64,000 nucleotides of DNA from Nitrospirota bacterium (GTDB lineage Bacteria; Nitrospirota; Thermodesulfovibrionia; Thermodesulfovibrionales; UBA6898): contig JAJZPM010000004.1 of assembly GCA_021811105.1 (NCBI GenBank), forward strand, positions 1 through 64,000, in the 5' to 3' direction. The notes beneath the pieces were generated by a model. It ran no database searches and was not told where the DNA came from. It saw only the letters and a program-made list of their open reading frames with translations. This document shows positions 18,334-26,891 of this stretch, one piece after another (position 1 is the first letter of the stretch; each line of letters opens with the position of its first letter). The position numbers and the translations under genes are program-made.

Positions 18334-19443
18334 TCATTTCCTGAGTCTTCTGAATGCCTTGCCGAGGAGGGGTTCTTCGGTGCGAAGCGCGGCATGCGGG
18401 CAGACCTCTATGCAGCAATAGCACCGTATACATTTATTGTAATCGATGCGGATCCTGCGGCCTTCCCGCGAGATCGCCTTTGCCGGACAGTACTTCCAGC
18501 ATTCTCCGCACAGCCTGCAGACGGACTCGTCGGACAGGGGTCTCTGGACGAGATGCCGCCTCATGAACCCGTGCAGTTTTTCTGGACCGAAGACGAGCGG
18601 CGCGATATCGGGGAATCTAAAGTTATCAATAATCGGCACTTCGCCAATTACCTCGATCTCATCAGCGACATGCCCCATCTCGAGGGCCGCCTTGTTGGTG
18701 AAAACGCTGTACGGGTCGAGGCCGAGCATCCTGCAGACGGCAACATCGAGAGCATAAGTGTCGTCACTCGCGACGATGATTCCCAGTTCCTTCGGGATCC
18801 CGCTCCTGCCGGGTCCCTGCCCCTCCATCGCGAGGATGCCGTCGAGGATGGTGGCGGATGGACGCAGGGCGTGGTGGATTTTTACCAGCAGCGTTGCAAA
18901 CAGCTCACGGCTTACCCCTGTTCTTAAGTGCCATTCCGGTTTTCTCAGACCGACGATACACCCGAAAAGGTTCTTCACCCCGAGCGTCATGCGCATCTGG
19001 GCATGGGTCTTCAGCTTCGGGACGTTGATGAGGAGGTCGGCCTCGAACGCGTCCTTCGCGATCTCGATCTTTTTAAACGGTTTGCCGGTATCGAACACGG
19101 CGGATTCTCTAAATTCCCGGAACTCGACCTCCATCCCTTTCAGCGCTTCTCCGAGACCGCTTTCGTTCAGCACCTTCCCAAAGCCGCCCATGGCCGGACT
19201 GTCGGATATCTGCGGACGTCCGCCCTTCTCAAGAACATACTCCGCCACCGCCTTCACGACCAGGGGGTGGGTGACCATCGCCCTGTCGGGCCGGGAAGGC
19301 GCAAGCAGATTCGGCTTGATCACCACGCGGCTTCCCTTCCTGATCATTTGCCCGCAGAGGGAATCTGCGATCCCGAAGATCAGGGGTTTGAGCGTCCCGT
19401 AATCGTAGGAAGCGGACCTGATGATGACCCTGGACTTTCTCAT
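18334..19443 (-). CDS. DUF362 protein with C-terminal 2[4Fe-4S] ferredoxin domain
   Basis: The N-terminal 280 residues are DUF362 (VVIKPNLLAPSRPDRAMVTH, ISDSPAMGGFGKVL, NVPKLKTHAQMRMTLGVKNL). The C-terminus carries two cysteine clusters, CRLCGECWKYCP and CIRCYCCIEVCP, each binding a [4Fe-4S] cluster. The function of DUF362 proteins is not established; many are linked to redox or iron-sulfur processes. The length of 369 residues is normal. It is divergent from a small plus-strand gene. Confidence 0.9.
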   Translation of the reverse strand: MRKSRVIIRSASYDYGTLKPLIFGIADSLCGQMIRKGSRVVIKPNLLAPSRPDRAMVTHPLVVKAVAEYVLEKGGRPQISDSPAMGGFGKVLNESGLGEALKGMEVEFREFRESAVFDTGKPFKKIEIAKDAFEADLLINVPKLKTHAQMRMTLGVKNLFGCIVGLRKPEWHLRTGVSRELFATLLVKIHHALRPSATILDGILAMEGQGPGRSGIPKELGIIVASDDTYALDVAVCRMLGLDPYSVFTNKAALEMGHVADEIEVIGEVPIIDNFRFPDIAPLVFGPEKLHGFMRRHLVQRPLSDESVCRLCGECWKYCPAKAISREGRRIRIDYNKCIRCYCCIEVCPHAALRTEEPLLGKAFRRLRK

Positions 19444-19543
19444 TTATGCCAAGTAGTGTAGCGCATCTCCCCTGAGCGGGCCAAGGGGCAGCATCATTTC
19501 GTTAATGGACACGCGGGCGGCCATCGCGCATAATAGAAGAGTT

Positions 19544-19804
19544 ATGGCGCATTTCTTCACAATACCCGTCTCCGGACCGATATCGGTCACCTTGGGAAAG
19601 GTCGGCTCCGAAATTACCTGCGGCGGCGGAAAATTTGAGGGCACTGAATCCTGCGGGACTTTTTCCGGCAGAACACCGCTGGGGTTCATTAAGGGCGAAT
19701 ATTGCTGCATATCGGCGAGCGAGATAAAGATCACGATCGTCGAGAAACCCTTCCTGGTGCCCTACAGTATGATCGAGGCGAAGATAAGGGAGTACTTCGG
19801 ATAA
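19544..19804 (+). CDS. Hypothetical small beta-rich protein
   Basis: Eighty-six residues from the ATG at 19544 (MAHFFTIPVSG), preceded by AGAAGAG; the frame is open from 19505. The C-terminal pattern GTFSGRTPLGFIKGEY, EIKITIVEKPFLVP and IEAKIREYF recurs in small uncharacterised proteins that I recall from other bacteria and that resemble polyhydroxyalkanoate-system-like proteins. I assign no function. It lies between the divergent DUF362 gene and the H1-like gene. Confidence 0.55.
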   Translation: MAHFFTIPVSGPISVTLGKVGSEITCGGGKFEGTESCGTFSGRTPLGFIKGEYCCISASEIKITIVEKPFLVPYSMIEAKIREYFG

Positions 19805-19945
19805 CTTCGGACGCGACCCCACCCTCTTTACCCTGATGTTGCGTATTAGGTGGAGCGGGCATGCTGGGAAACGCCATGTAGTCGGCAGGGCACCCTCCCC
19901 CGGAAACGTCATTGACAGGACGCACACCCGTCCCGCCAGCTTTTA

Positions 19946-19974
19946 TTGACAGTACCATAATTACCTGATAGTAT
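19946..19974 (+). promoter_or_regulatory. Strong sigma-70-type promoter for the H1-like gene
   Basis: A perfect TTGACA (19946-19951) and TAGTAT (19969-19974) are separated by 17 bp, with transcription expected about 45 bp before the ATG of the lysine-rich protein. Confidence 0.65.
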
Positions 19975-20028
19975 TTTGTCGAACGTTCCGTTGCAGGCGG
20001 AAATAATATTTTATTTCAAGGAGGATCA

Positions 20029-20214
20029 ATGCTCGGGAAGAAGACGGCAAAAAAGACGGTGAAAAAAGCGGTCAAGAAGGCAGTGAAGAAAGCTACGAAA
20101 GTCGAGAAAAAAGTTGTGAAGAAAGTCGTGAAGAAGGCAACGGCCGTCAAGAAAACGGTCGCCAAGAAGGCATCCTCCGCTGCAAAGGCGGTCAAGAAGA
20201 AGATCTCCGGGTAG
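20029..20214 (+). CDS. Histone H1-like lysine-rich DNA-binding protein
   Basis: Sixty-one residues composed almost entirely of Lys, Ala, Val and Thr in KKAVKKAVKK- and KKVVKKVVKK-type repeats, ending AAKAVKKKISG. This resembles the C-terminal tails of histone H1 and of bacterial Hc1/AlgP/HU-extension proteins that bind DNA non-specifically. A strong promoter (19946-19974) and an AAGGAGG ribosome binding site 7 bases before the ATG argue for high expression. The low-complexity sequence means that homology can only be compositional. A perfect 18-bp hairpin lies between it and the convergent gene. Confidence 0.7.
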   Translation: MLGKKTAKKTVKKAVKKAVKKATKVEKKVVKKVVKKATAVKKTVAKKASSAAKAVKKKISG

Positions 20215-20308
20215 TTCCGAAGGCATCTTTTTTCGCCTTTCCGCGGCGATTCTCGTGATAACGATAATTATGTTTTAACGATTCATAGGCGTTGTATATA
20301 TTATATCG

Positions 20309-20349
20309 CCCATTCGGCGGGCGGGAGTTCTTCCCGCCCGCCGAATGGG
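20309..20349. terminator. Perfect 18-bp hairpin between convergent genes
   Basis: Arms 20309-20326 and 20332-20349 are perfectly complementary, GC-rich, with a 5-base loop. It stands between the H1-like gene (+) and the split-Soret-like gene (-). There is no T tract on either side, so it is either a bidirectional terminator/3' stabiliser or a REP-type repeat. Confidence 0.6.
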
Positions 20350-20360
20350 TAAATGTGGGG

Positions 20361-21137
20361 CTATATTTTCTTTGCGGAGGGAGGCGTCGGTACGTTTGAA
20401 CCATGGCATTCGGTGCAATTCGACTGCGCCGTGATACCATACGACTTGGAAGGAATAGTGCCCTTTGTCTGGTACTTTCCGTCTTTCCAGTCGTTCAGAA
20501 GTTCCACTACATGATAGGCAACGCTCCCGGTGACGCGGGCGCAGCGGTCCCTTCTCTCGGGACTTCCCAAAGATTTGTCGGCTGCCTTCATCCATTTGCC
20601 TACAGAGATGTGACAAAGAGGGGAATTGCTGACCGTCCTCGGCATATCGACCTTCACCTTGGGCTCCTTGGGATTGAAGGTAGGCAGTTCCGCATCCGAA
20701 TACCACTGGAGCATTTCACTGCCCATCAGCATCCCTGCTTCCGAGCCGGAGGTCCTGGGTCCTATAATCAGGTTGGTAACGATATTCGCACCCGCGTTCG
20801 ACCCGCATATCGTCCCCCACCCGGACATGCCCCCCTCGAGGAAGATGAAGGCGTCTGAAGGGAACGAGGCGTAAGGTTCCCCGACTTTATTCTTCAGCTG
20901 GCTGAAGACGCTGTTGATCACCGCCGCCCCGCAGAATACGCGATACCACTCATTGTAGGCAAGTTCGGCCGTCTCAGCGGGGTCCAGTTTTACATACGGC
21001 CACGGCCATTTTTCCATTTTTTCGACCTTTGCTTCCGCCCTCGGAAGCGCGCCGCCCAGGCCCATAAATGCGGCCCCTGCTGCGATCACACCCGCAGCAC
21101 CCAATACATCTCTTCTTGACAAACGATCCTCTGTCAT
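20361..21137 (-). CDS. Tat-exported split-Soret cytochrome-like (C_GCAxxG_C_C) protein
   Basis: Begins with a twin-arginine signal, LSRRDVLGAAGVIAAGAAF, so it is exported folded. The mature part has FCGAAVINSVFSQL, GGMSGWGTICGSNAGAN and, near the C-terminus, a c-type heme motif CTECH; SPLCHISVGKW lies between. This order matches split-Soret cytochrome c of sulfate reducers and the C_GCAxxG_C_C family. The length of 258 residues is close to that family. The electron partner is unknown. It lies downstream of a small exported Cys-rich protein on the same strand. Confidence 0.8.
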   Translation of the reverse strand: MTEDRLSRRDVLGAAGVIAAGAAFMGLGGALPRAEAKVEKMEKWPWPYVKLDPAETAELAYNEWYRVFCGAAVINSVFSQLKNKVGEPYASFPSDAFIFLEGGMSGWGTICGSNAGANIVTNLIIGPRTSGSEAGMLMGSEMLQWYSDAELPTFNPKEPKVKVDMPRTVSNSPLCHISVGKWMKAADKSLGSPERRDRCARVTGSVAYHVVELLNDWKDGKYQTKGTIPSKSYGITAQSNCTECHGSNVPTPPSAKKI

Positions 21138-21285
21138 ACTTTTTCGTCCTCCATTTGCAGTTTATAGAGTGGTCCCGCCCGGGGAGATCCTGACGGTCGT
21201 CCCTTGAAAGCGGAGCCGGCCATACCGGGAAAAGTTAACATCCTGGGCTGAAACCGGACAGCAAGACTGCTTATTCGCCTCCGGT

Positions 21286-21576
21286 TTATGAGAGTTGCGC
21301 TTCGGGGGGATGGTCCATTCGGGCCGCGATGACGAACTGTATATGAGGCTGATATGATCCTGCGGCACACCCCGCGCAGCCGGGGCAAGAGACCACGCAG
21401 ACTCCAGGCTGCAGGACAGGATGTTCGGCGTTCGCCGAGAGGCCGCTATCCGGAGCGTCGCATACGTCCTCGGTGACCAGGCACGCGCACGCGTTCAGCG
21501 GAACGATGGTTAAGGACAAAGGCGAGATGATCGATACAAAGAGGACCGCTAAAATCACGGGTAGTACAATCTTCAT
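21286..21576 (-). CDS. Small exported cysteine-rich protein
   Basis: Ninety-six residues starting with a clear signal peptide (MKIVLPVILAVLFVSIISPL). The rest contains seven or more cysteines (NACACLVTEDVCDAP, CVVSCPGCAGCAAGS). AAGGAGCG precedes the ATG. No family recognised. It lies about 150 bp upstream of the split-Soret-like gene on the same strand, so a periplasmic redox or metal-related role is conceivable, but that is speculation. Confidence 0.55.
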   Translation of the reverse strand: MKIVLPVILAVLFVSIISPLSLTIVPLNACACLVTEDVCDAPDSGLSANAEHPVLQPGVCVVSCPGCAGCAAGSYQPHIQFVIAARMDHPPEAQLS

Positions 21577-21757
21577 CGCTCCTTAATTCTGATCGATTTG
21601 CTTCGCGTTGTCAATATTAAAATCCCTTGCCCTCACCTCTCCTCTTTAAGCGGGTCCCGGCTGACAGCAATCAAACAGTTGCCGTCTTGCGGCAAATTAA
21701 CCTGGCTGGTTGCATTCTTATCCGAAAGAAAGAAGGCGAGTATGCATTAGGATTAGC

Positions 21758-22702
21758 TCAGTCTCCCTCGTCCGCCTCTTTCATCACCTCTTCGGGCTTC
21801 TTCGCAAGCGCCTTTTGGGCCCGCTCTTCCTTCTGGCGGGCTTTTTCGAGCGCAGCTGCATTCTGCCGCTCTTTCGCGCGCTGACGCGCCTCGTCTTTCA
21901 CCTTGAAATCTCCCTCCCCGAACATCGTGAACCTCAGCCATTTCAGCGAGAATTTCAGGAGTTCGAGCTCATCGCTCTTGATCTTTTCGACGACTGCAGG
22001 CTCGATTTTTTCGTAGGCATCGAGAAAGTTGCTGTTGAAGACGAAGTCTCTGAACATGTCGAGGTTCGAGCTGACCATAAAGAAGAGGTCGAGCGATTTC
22101 TGGCCGAACTCTACCATACCGAGCGTCTTTGCCTTGAGAACGACCTCCATCCAGTCCTCGTTCATCTCGTCATAGAGGTCGGATTCCTGATCGGCACGCC
22201 ACTCGTCGATCGACCAGTCCTTACTTTCGCTGTGGCCCAGACAGTGCTCCTCCTTGATCTTGATGAAGAAGTCCTGGCCGCTCTTCTTATCGTGCTTCTT
22301 CATGATAGCCATGCCGATAGGATAGTAGCGGCACGTAACCGGACGGTCCGAATAAACCGTGCATCCTGCTGGGGTGACGAAGGGGCAGGATTTCTCCTTG
22401 TCGTCTTTCAACTTAAGCACGACGATCGGCAGCGGCGTACCGTCGATCGACCTCGGGACGGTATATTCCATGAGGAAATCGTGGTAGGACACGCCGAGTC
22501 TTTTCTTTAACCTGTAAATGTCATAGGGCGTGAGGTTTATCCTTATGCCGCTGCAGCACTTTGTAAAACAGCCGATACCCGGGTAGCATCTGAAGTTCAT
22601 TCTGTCTTTGCGGGAAAGCTGCTGCGGAACAATAACGCTCTGCGTGAGCTTGCTCTTTACTTCTTTCATCTTCCTATTAAATTCTTTTTCGTCGATCGCC
22701 AT
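21758..22702 (-). CDS. YkgJ-family cysteine cluster protein
   Basis: Zinc/iron-chelating UPF0153 (YkgJ) domain: CYPGIGCFTKCCSG near residue 35, then CPFVTPAGCTVYSDRPVTCR near residue 115 and a later HCLGH. Together these form the conserved Cys cluster thought to bind metal. Residues 275-314 form a charged coiled tail rich in Ala, Lys, Glu and Arg. The length of 314 residues is longer than minimal YkgJ proteins. No partner can be named. ATG 22702 follows an AAGGATG sequence. Confidence 0.85.
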   Translation of the reverse strand: MAIDEKEFNRKMKEVKSKLTQSVIVPQQLSRKDRMNFRCYPGIGCFTKCCSGIRINLTPYDIYRLKKRLGVSYHDFLMEYTVPRSIDGTPLPIVVLKLKDDKEKSCPFVTPAGCTVYSDRPVTCRYYPIGMAIMKKHDKKSGQDFFIKIKEEHCLGHSESKDWSIDEWRADQESDLYDEMNEDWMEVVLKAKTLGMVEFGQKSLDLFFMVSSNLDMFRDFVFNSNFLDAYEKIEPAVVEKIKSDELELLKFSLKWLRFTMFGEGDFKVKDEARQRAKERQNAAALEKARQKEERAQKALAKKPEEVMKEADEGD

Positions 22703-22940
22703 CTTTACATCCTTTCAGAAAATCACATATTCTGCCGAAATATCCCGCCGCAGGAAGTCGTCAAAGCCGGGGAATACGAGCTACTCAGGTCCGTCCTGCG
22801 CAAAGCAGCAAGGCACTCAAAGGAAATCGGCCTCCTGAATCGATCATCCTTTCTTTGCATTGCACCCTTGCACGAAAATCTTTTTTTGATCAAATCATGG
22901 CAGCATTGACTGCAATGAATACCCGTTTAATTATAAATTA
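22703..22940. other. Spacer upstream of the YkgJ gene
   Basis: About 240 bases between the YkgJ gene and the hppA terminator. I see no gene; it should hold the YkgJ promoter. No clear -35/-10 pair was found. Confidence 0.3.
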
Positions 22941-22947
22941 TAACAAA

Positions 22948-22979
22948 AAAGCCGATCCCGATGCCCCGGGATCGGCTTT
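22948..22979 (-). terminator. Intrinsic terminator of the sulfate-activation cluster (after hppA)
   Basis: Arms 22948-22960 and 22967-22979 form a perfect 13-bp stem with a 6-base loop. On the minus strand it is followed by six T residues and TTGTTATAA-like sequence, the standard rho-independent form. It lies 24 bp after the hppA stop. Confidence 0.85.
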
Positions 22980-23002
22980 CCCTTTTTGCTGCCTACTCCA
23001 AA

Positions 23003-25087
23003 CTATTTCATCATCGGGACAATCAGCAGTGCAACGATGTTGATAACCTTGATCATCGGGTTAATTGCCGGACCTGCCGTGTCCTTGTAAGGGTCGCCGA
23101 CCGTGTCGCCTGTGACAGAGGCCTTGTGTCCATCGCTCCCCTTCTTATGCAGGACGCCTTTGTCGTCGGTAACGCCGTCTTCAAAGGATTTCTTGGCATT
23201 GTCCCACGCACCTCCGCCGCTTGTCATGGCGATCGCCTGGAAGAGTCCGGTCAGGATACTTCCGATAAGAACTCCGCCGAGTGCTTCCCTACCAAGGAGA
23301 AGACCTACTGCGATGGGAACAACCACCGGAATAAGGGCAGGGACCATCATCTGCCTGATAGCGCCTTTGGTAACAATGTCAACGCACTTGCCGTATTCAG
23401 GCTTTGCCTTGTATTCCATAATTCCGGGAATCTCCCTGAACTGTCTTCTGACCTCTTCGACAATGCTGCCCGCTGCCTTTCCGACAGCCTCCATAAGAAG
23501 CGATCCGAAGTAATAAGGAAGCAGTCCGCCGATAAAGAGACCCGCCAAAACCATGGGGTTCGAGAGATCAAACGCAAGAGCTGTGCCGAATGACCTCGAA
23601 TACTCCGCAAAAAGGACCAGAGCAGCAAGAGCTGCTGAACCGATAGCATACCCCTTGGTAACGGCCTTTGTCGTGTTTCCGACTGCATCCAATGGGTCTG
23701 TGATATTACGAATCTCTTCAGGCAGTCCAGACATTTCCGCGATACCGCCTGCGTTGTCTGTAATCGGCCCGTAGGAGTCAATCGCAACAACGATACCGGT
23801 CATTGAAAGCATCGACACAGCTGACAGGGCGATAGCAAAAAGGCCGCCCGTCAAATCAGGGTTAGTCGCAAACCCTCCGCCCAATGAATAAGCGCCAAGG
23901 ATTGAGGCAACAATAACGATAACAGGCGCGCCGGTCGACTTCATGCTGACCGCAAGACCTGCTATAACGTTTGTGCCGTGGCCGGTCAGGCTGGCCTTTG
24001 CTATGTGTTTCACCGGGCCATACTCCTTAGCGGTGAAGTACTCCGTTATCGCCACGATCAGGCCTGTCAGTGCGAGGCCGATAAGTGCCATGAGGAAAAC
24101 GTTCATCTGTGTAAATGATGGATGGGCAGCTAATGACGCCTGGGCCGATTCGCCTTTAAGGAATTGGCCTGTAACAATATAAAATGTTATTGCAGCAAGA
24201 ATGCCGGCAACAGCCAGCCCCTTGTAGAGGGCGCCCATGATATACTGGCTTTTACCGAGCCTTACCGCAAATGTTCCGATAATGGAAGCGATAATCGAGA
24301 TTCCGCCGAGGAGCAGCGGGAATTCAACCCATGCGCTGTCGGCGCCGAAAACGGTCTTGGCAAGGAGCATTGCTGCAACAAGCGTGACCGTGTATGTTTC
24401 ATAAAGGTCGGCTGCCATACCTGCGCAGTCACCAACGTTGTCGCCGACGTTATCAGCGATAACCGCAGGGTTTCTGGGATCGTCTTCAGGAATTCCTGCT
24501 TCAACTTTTCCAACGAGGTCGGCGCCTACGTCAGCAGCCTTTGTATAGATACCGCCTGCGATACGGGCGAACACGCTCATTAGTGAGCAACCGAATCCGA
24601 GTCCTACCAGTGCATGGAATGCCATCTCAGGGTCCGCCGCTTTTGCTATTGTATAAAAACCGGCAAGACCTATGATGCCGAGACCAACGACCATAACGCC
24701 TGTCACCGAACCGCCCTTGAAGGCAAGGCTAAGTGCAGCCTGGAGCCCCCTGCTGGCTGCCTGTGTCGTACGTACGTTGGCCCTGACAGTGACCCACATT
24801 CCTACAAAGCCGGCGAGTGCGGAACCCACCGTGCCGATCACAAAGCCTATGCCAGTCCAAATCCCGAGTCCAAATGCTACGATTAAAACAACCAGGATAA
24901 CAGCCACCATTGCGACAGTTTTATACTCACGGGCTAAAAATGCATAGGCGCCCTCTTTCACCGCATTGGATATCTCCTGCATCTTGGCATTCCCTGCGTC
25001 CTGCTTCGATACCCACATTGCGGTCATCACGGCGTATATTACGCCTAATACACCGCAACCTAAGGCAAAAAGTATTGTTTGACTCAT
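23003..25087 (-). CDS. hppA: Membrane-bound proton-pumping pyrophosphatase (K+-independent type)
   Basis: Hydrolyses PPi and pumps ions across the cytoplasmic membrane. The 694-residue protein has about 16 hydrophobic spans and the PPi-binding loop [20 protein letters not shown] followed by [15 protein letters not shown]. The segment [10 protein letters not shown] has Lys and Thr at the two positions which, in this family, mark potassium-independent proton pumps (potassium-dependent enzymes have Ala and Gly there). It is last in the sulfate-activation cluster, where it would pull the Sat reaction by removing PPi and recover its energy. Confidence 0.95.
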   Translation of the reverse strand: MSQTILFALGCGVLGVIYAVMTAMWVSKQDAGNAKMQEISNAVKEGAYAFLAREYKTVAMVAVILVVLIVAFGLGIWTGIGFVIGTVGSALAGFVGMWVTVRANVRTTQAASRGLQAALSLAFKGGSVTGVMVVGLGIIGLAGFYTIAKAADPEMAFHALVGLGFGCSLMSVFARIAGGIYTKAADVGADLVGKVEAGIPEDDPRNPAVIADNVGDNVGDCAGMAADLYETYTVTLVAAMLLAKTVFGADSAWVEFPLLLGGISIIASIIGTFAVRLGKSQYIMGALYKGLAVAGILAAITFYIVTGQFLKGESAQASLAAHPSFTQMNVFLMALIGLALTGLIVAITEYFTAKEYGPVKHIAKASLTGHGTNVIAGLAVSMKSTGAPVIVIVASILGAYSLGGGFATNPDLTGGLFAIALSAVSMLSMTGIVVAIDSYGPITDNAGGIAEMSGLPEEIRNITDPLDAVGNTTKAVTKGYAIGSAALAALVLFAEYSRSFGTALAFDLSNPMVLAGLFIGGLLPYYFGSLLMEAVGKAAGSIVEEVRRQFREIPGIMEYKAKPEYGKCVDIVTKGAIRQMMVPALIPVVVPIAVGLLLGREALGGVLIGSILTGLFQAIAMTSGGGAWDNAKKSFEDGVTDDKGVLHKKGSDGHKASVTGDTVGDPYKDTAGPAINPMIKVINIVALLIVPMMK

Positions 25088-25222
25088 TAAATTCCTCCTT
25101 TTTCTATTTTTCGGGAACGTATGAATGCTGCGAACTCCCTCAAAGGCTCAAAAGATCCTCTGGCCGTCACCTCCTTTGTAAGCAACAAACTGATAACCTC
25201 GACTCTGTCAATGTAAAACTGT

Positions 25223-25666
25223 TCAACCGGGATACTTATCCGAAATGTAGTCCTTCAGGTAATGATTTTCCGCCCTGAGATCTGTGACTTGAGCCTTCAC
25301 CACATCCCTTATGGACAACATCGCGACGATTCTGTGGTTTTCGATCACGGGGAGATGTCTTATCCTGTTTTTAATCATAATTGTCGTTACGTAGCAGAGG
25401 TCGTCGTCGACCTCTGCGATAATGAGGTTGCCGCTCATCACCTCCGAAACCTTGATGTCTTTGAAGTGACGGTCGGCCTTCCGGGTCCAACACTTGATCA
25501 CGTCCCTCTCGGTGAACATCCCCACGGGTCTTTCGCCGTCGACAACAACCAGCGCGCCCACCTCATGCTCGACAAGCAGGTTCACCGCATCGGCGACAGT
25601 CTTGTCCTTACCTATCGAAAAGATATGCTTTCCGCTCGCCCCCAATACTTCCTTTACTGTTGCCAT
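25223..25666 (-). CDS. Tandem CBS-domain protein
   Basis: Two CBS motifs in 147 residues. The first (about 10-70) contains VADAVNLLVEHEVGALVVVD and GMFTERDVIKCW. The second (about 80-135) contains SEVMSGNLIIAEVD and RIRHLPVIENHRIVAMLSIR. Such Bateman modules bind adenosine nucleotides (AMP, ADP, ATP, SAM) in many proteins. It has no attached effector domain. Its place between qmoC and hppA, in a cluster that makes AMP and PPi, suggests a sensor of adenylate charge; that is inference. Confidence 0.85.
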   Translation of the reverse strand: MATVKEVLGASGKHIFSIGKDKTVADAVNLLVEHEVGALVVVDGERPVGMFTERDVIKCWTRKADRHFKDIKVSEVMSGNLIIAEVDDDLCYVTTIMIKNRIRHLPVIENHRIVAMLSIRDVVKAQVTDLRAENHYLKDYISDKYPG

Positions 25667-25705
25667 GTTCTCGCTCCTGTTCTTTTCACTACGTGCGCAA
25701 TCCCC

Positions 25706-26881
25706 TTATGCAATCTCTTTGTCCCTGCCGGTGCTCTTCGCGAATACAAGGGCTGTCGTCCGGTAGACCATATGCGCCATCTTCGAAAAAGGCGCGTAGG
25801 CGAAGAGGAAAAATATTGCCACAAGATGGATGAAATACACGGGGTATGCGAGGATCGCGACCCCCAGCAGTCTCAGCAGCTCGCTCAGGATACCGGTAAC
25901 GACGATCGTCAGCACCACGCTGATGAAAAGCCAGTCATAGTAGCTTCCGATGCCCGCCTTAGGGGCGTTCTTCAGCCTGTTTGAGATCACCCAGGATATC
26001 CCGAGAAGAAGTCCGATGGCGCTCGCGTTGCCGAGGATCTTCATCGGGTCATAGAGCGGATAGGGCGACGGACGCTGAAGTCCGTAGAGATAAAAGATCG
26101 CCCATGTCGTCGTGATGGCAAGACCCACAAAGCCATAAAAAACGAAGAGATGGGACTTCGACCTGTCAACAGTAACGTCGCATTTCTTGAACTTCTTGTG
26201 CGCGAGAAATTCCGCAATCGTCGCAGTAATGGCGTTGAGGATAGAGCCTTTGGGCTTTCCGTTGACCGCCGAAAGGTCTTTCCAGTACCTCATGATGCCC
26301 GTGAAGAAACCAAATACCGCGAAGAGCGCAGCGAGACCGAAAATAGTATCAATGATGGGGACAGGCATCAATCTCTCGGCATAAACAATCGGCTCACTGG
26401 AGGACATCGCCTGAAACAGATTTCCCGGGCGGGTGCTGCCTTCCAGATATTGCTGGGGAATCAGTTGTGCCACGTAGGGAGCAACTACCCCGAATAGCAC
26501 AACCGGCAGCGCAAGCAGGAAAATAAGAAATTTGGAGTCGCCCACCATCTTTCCTAGAAAACTCGGGAACGAATAGTTCTCGATGCTCAGTTTCCGTATC
26601 GCTCCCAGCACTTCACCGGGCTTTGCTCCCCGCGGGCAAAAAGCGGTGCAGTCGCTGCACTGGTGGCAGAGCCAGATGTCGGGGTTGGCGAAAAGCTTAT
26701 CCTTCAGCCCCCACTGAGCATGGATCATCTCTTTCCTCGGGAAGGGCTTGTCGTCCGGTGTCACGTTGCAGACGACGGAGCAGGTCGCGCACTGGTAGCA
26801 CTTCTTGAGCGACTCCCCTCCGGAGTTCACGATCTTTTTTACAAAATTTAAGTCGGGTGTGATCAACTTGCCTTCAGCCAT
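25706..26881 (-). CDS. qmoC: Quinone-interacting membrane-bound oxidoreductase subunit C
   Basis: Fusion of an HdrC-like ferredoxin domain and a cytochrome b-type membrane domain, which links the menaquinone pool to QmoAB and so to APS reductase. Residues 25-100 carry two [4Fe-4S] sets: CYQCATCSVVC with a later Pro-rich partner, and CHQCSDCTAFCP. About six hydrophobic spans follow from residue 115 (FLIFLLALPVVLFGVVAPY and others) with histidines suitable for heme b, such as FVYFIHLVAIFF-like segments. It is 10 bases downstream of qmoB. Confidence 0.93.
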   Translation of the reverse strand: MAEGKLITPDLNFVKKIVNSGGESLKKCYQCATCSVVCNVTPDDKPFPRKEMIHAQWGLKDKLFANPDIWLCHQCSDCTAFCPRGAKPGEVLGAIRKLSIENYSFPSFLGKMVGDSKFLIFLLALPVVLFGVVAPYVAQLIPQQYLEGSTRPGNLFQAMSSSEPIVYAERLMPVPIIDTIFGLAALFAVFGFFTGIMRYWKDLSAVNGKPKGSILNAITATIAEFLAHKKFKKCDVTVDRSKSHLFVFYGFVGLAITTTWAIFYLYGLQRPSPYPLYDPMKILGNASAIGLLLGISWVISNRLKNAPKAGIGSYYDWLFISVVLTIVVTGILSELLRLLGVAILAYPVYFIHLVAIFFLFAYAPFSKMAHMVYRTTALVFAKSTGRDKEIA

Positions 26882-26891
26882 GTATTACCTC

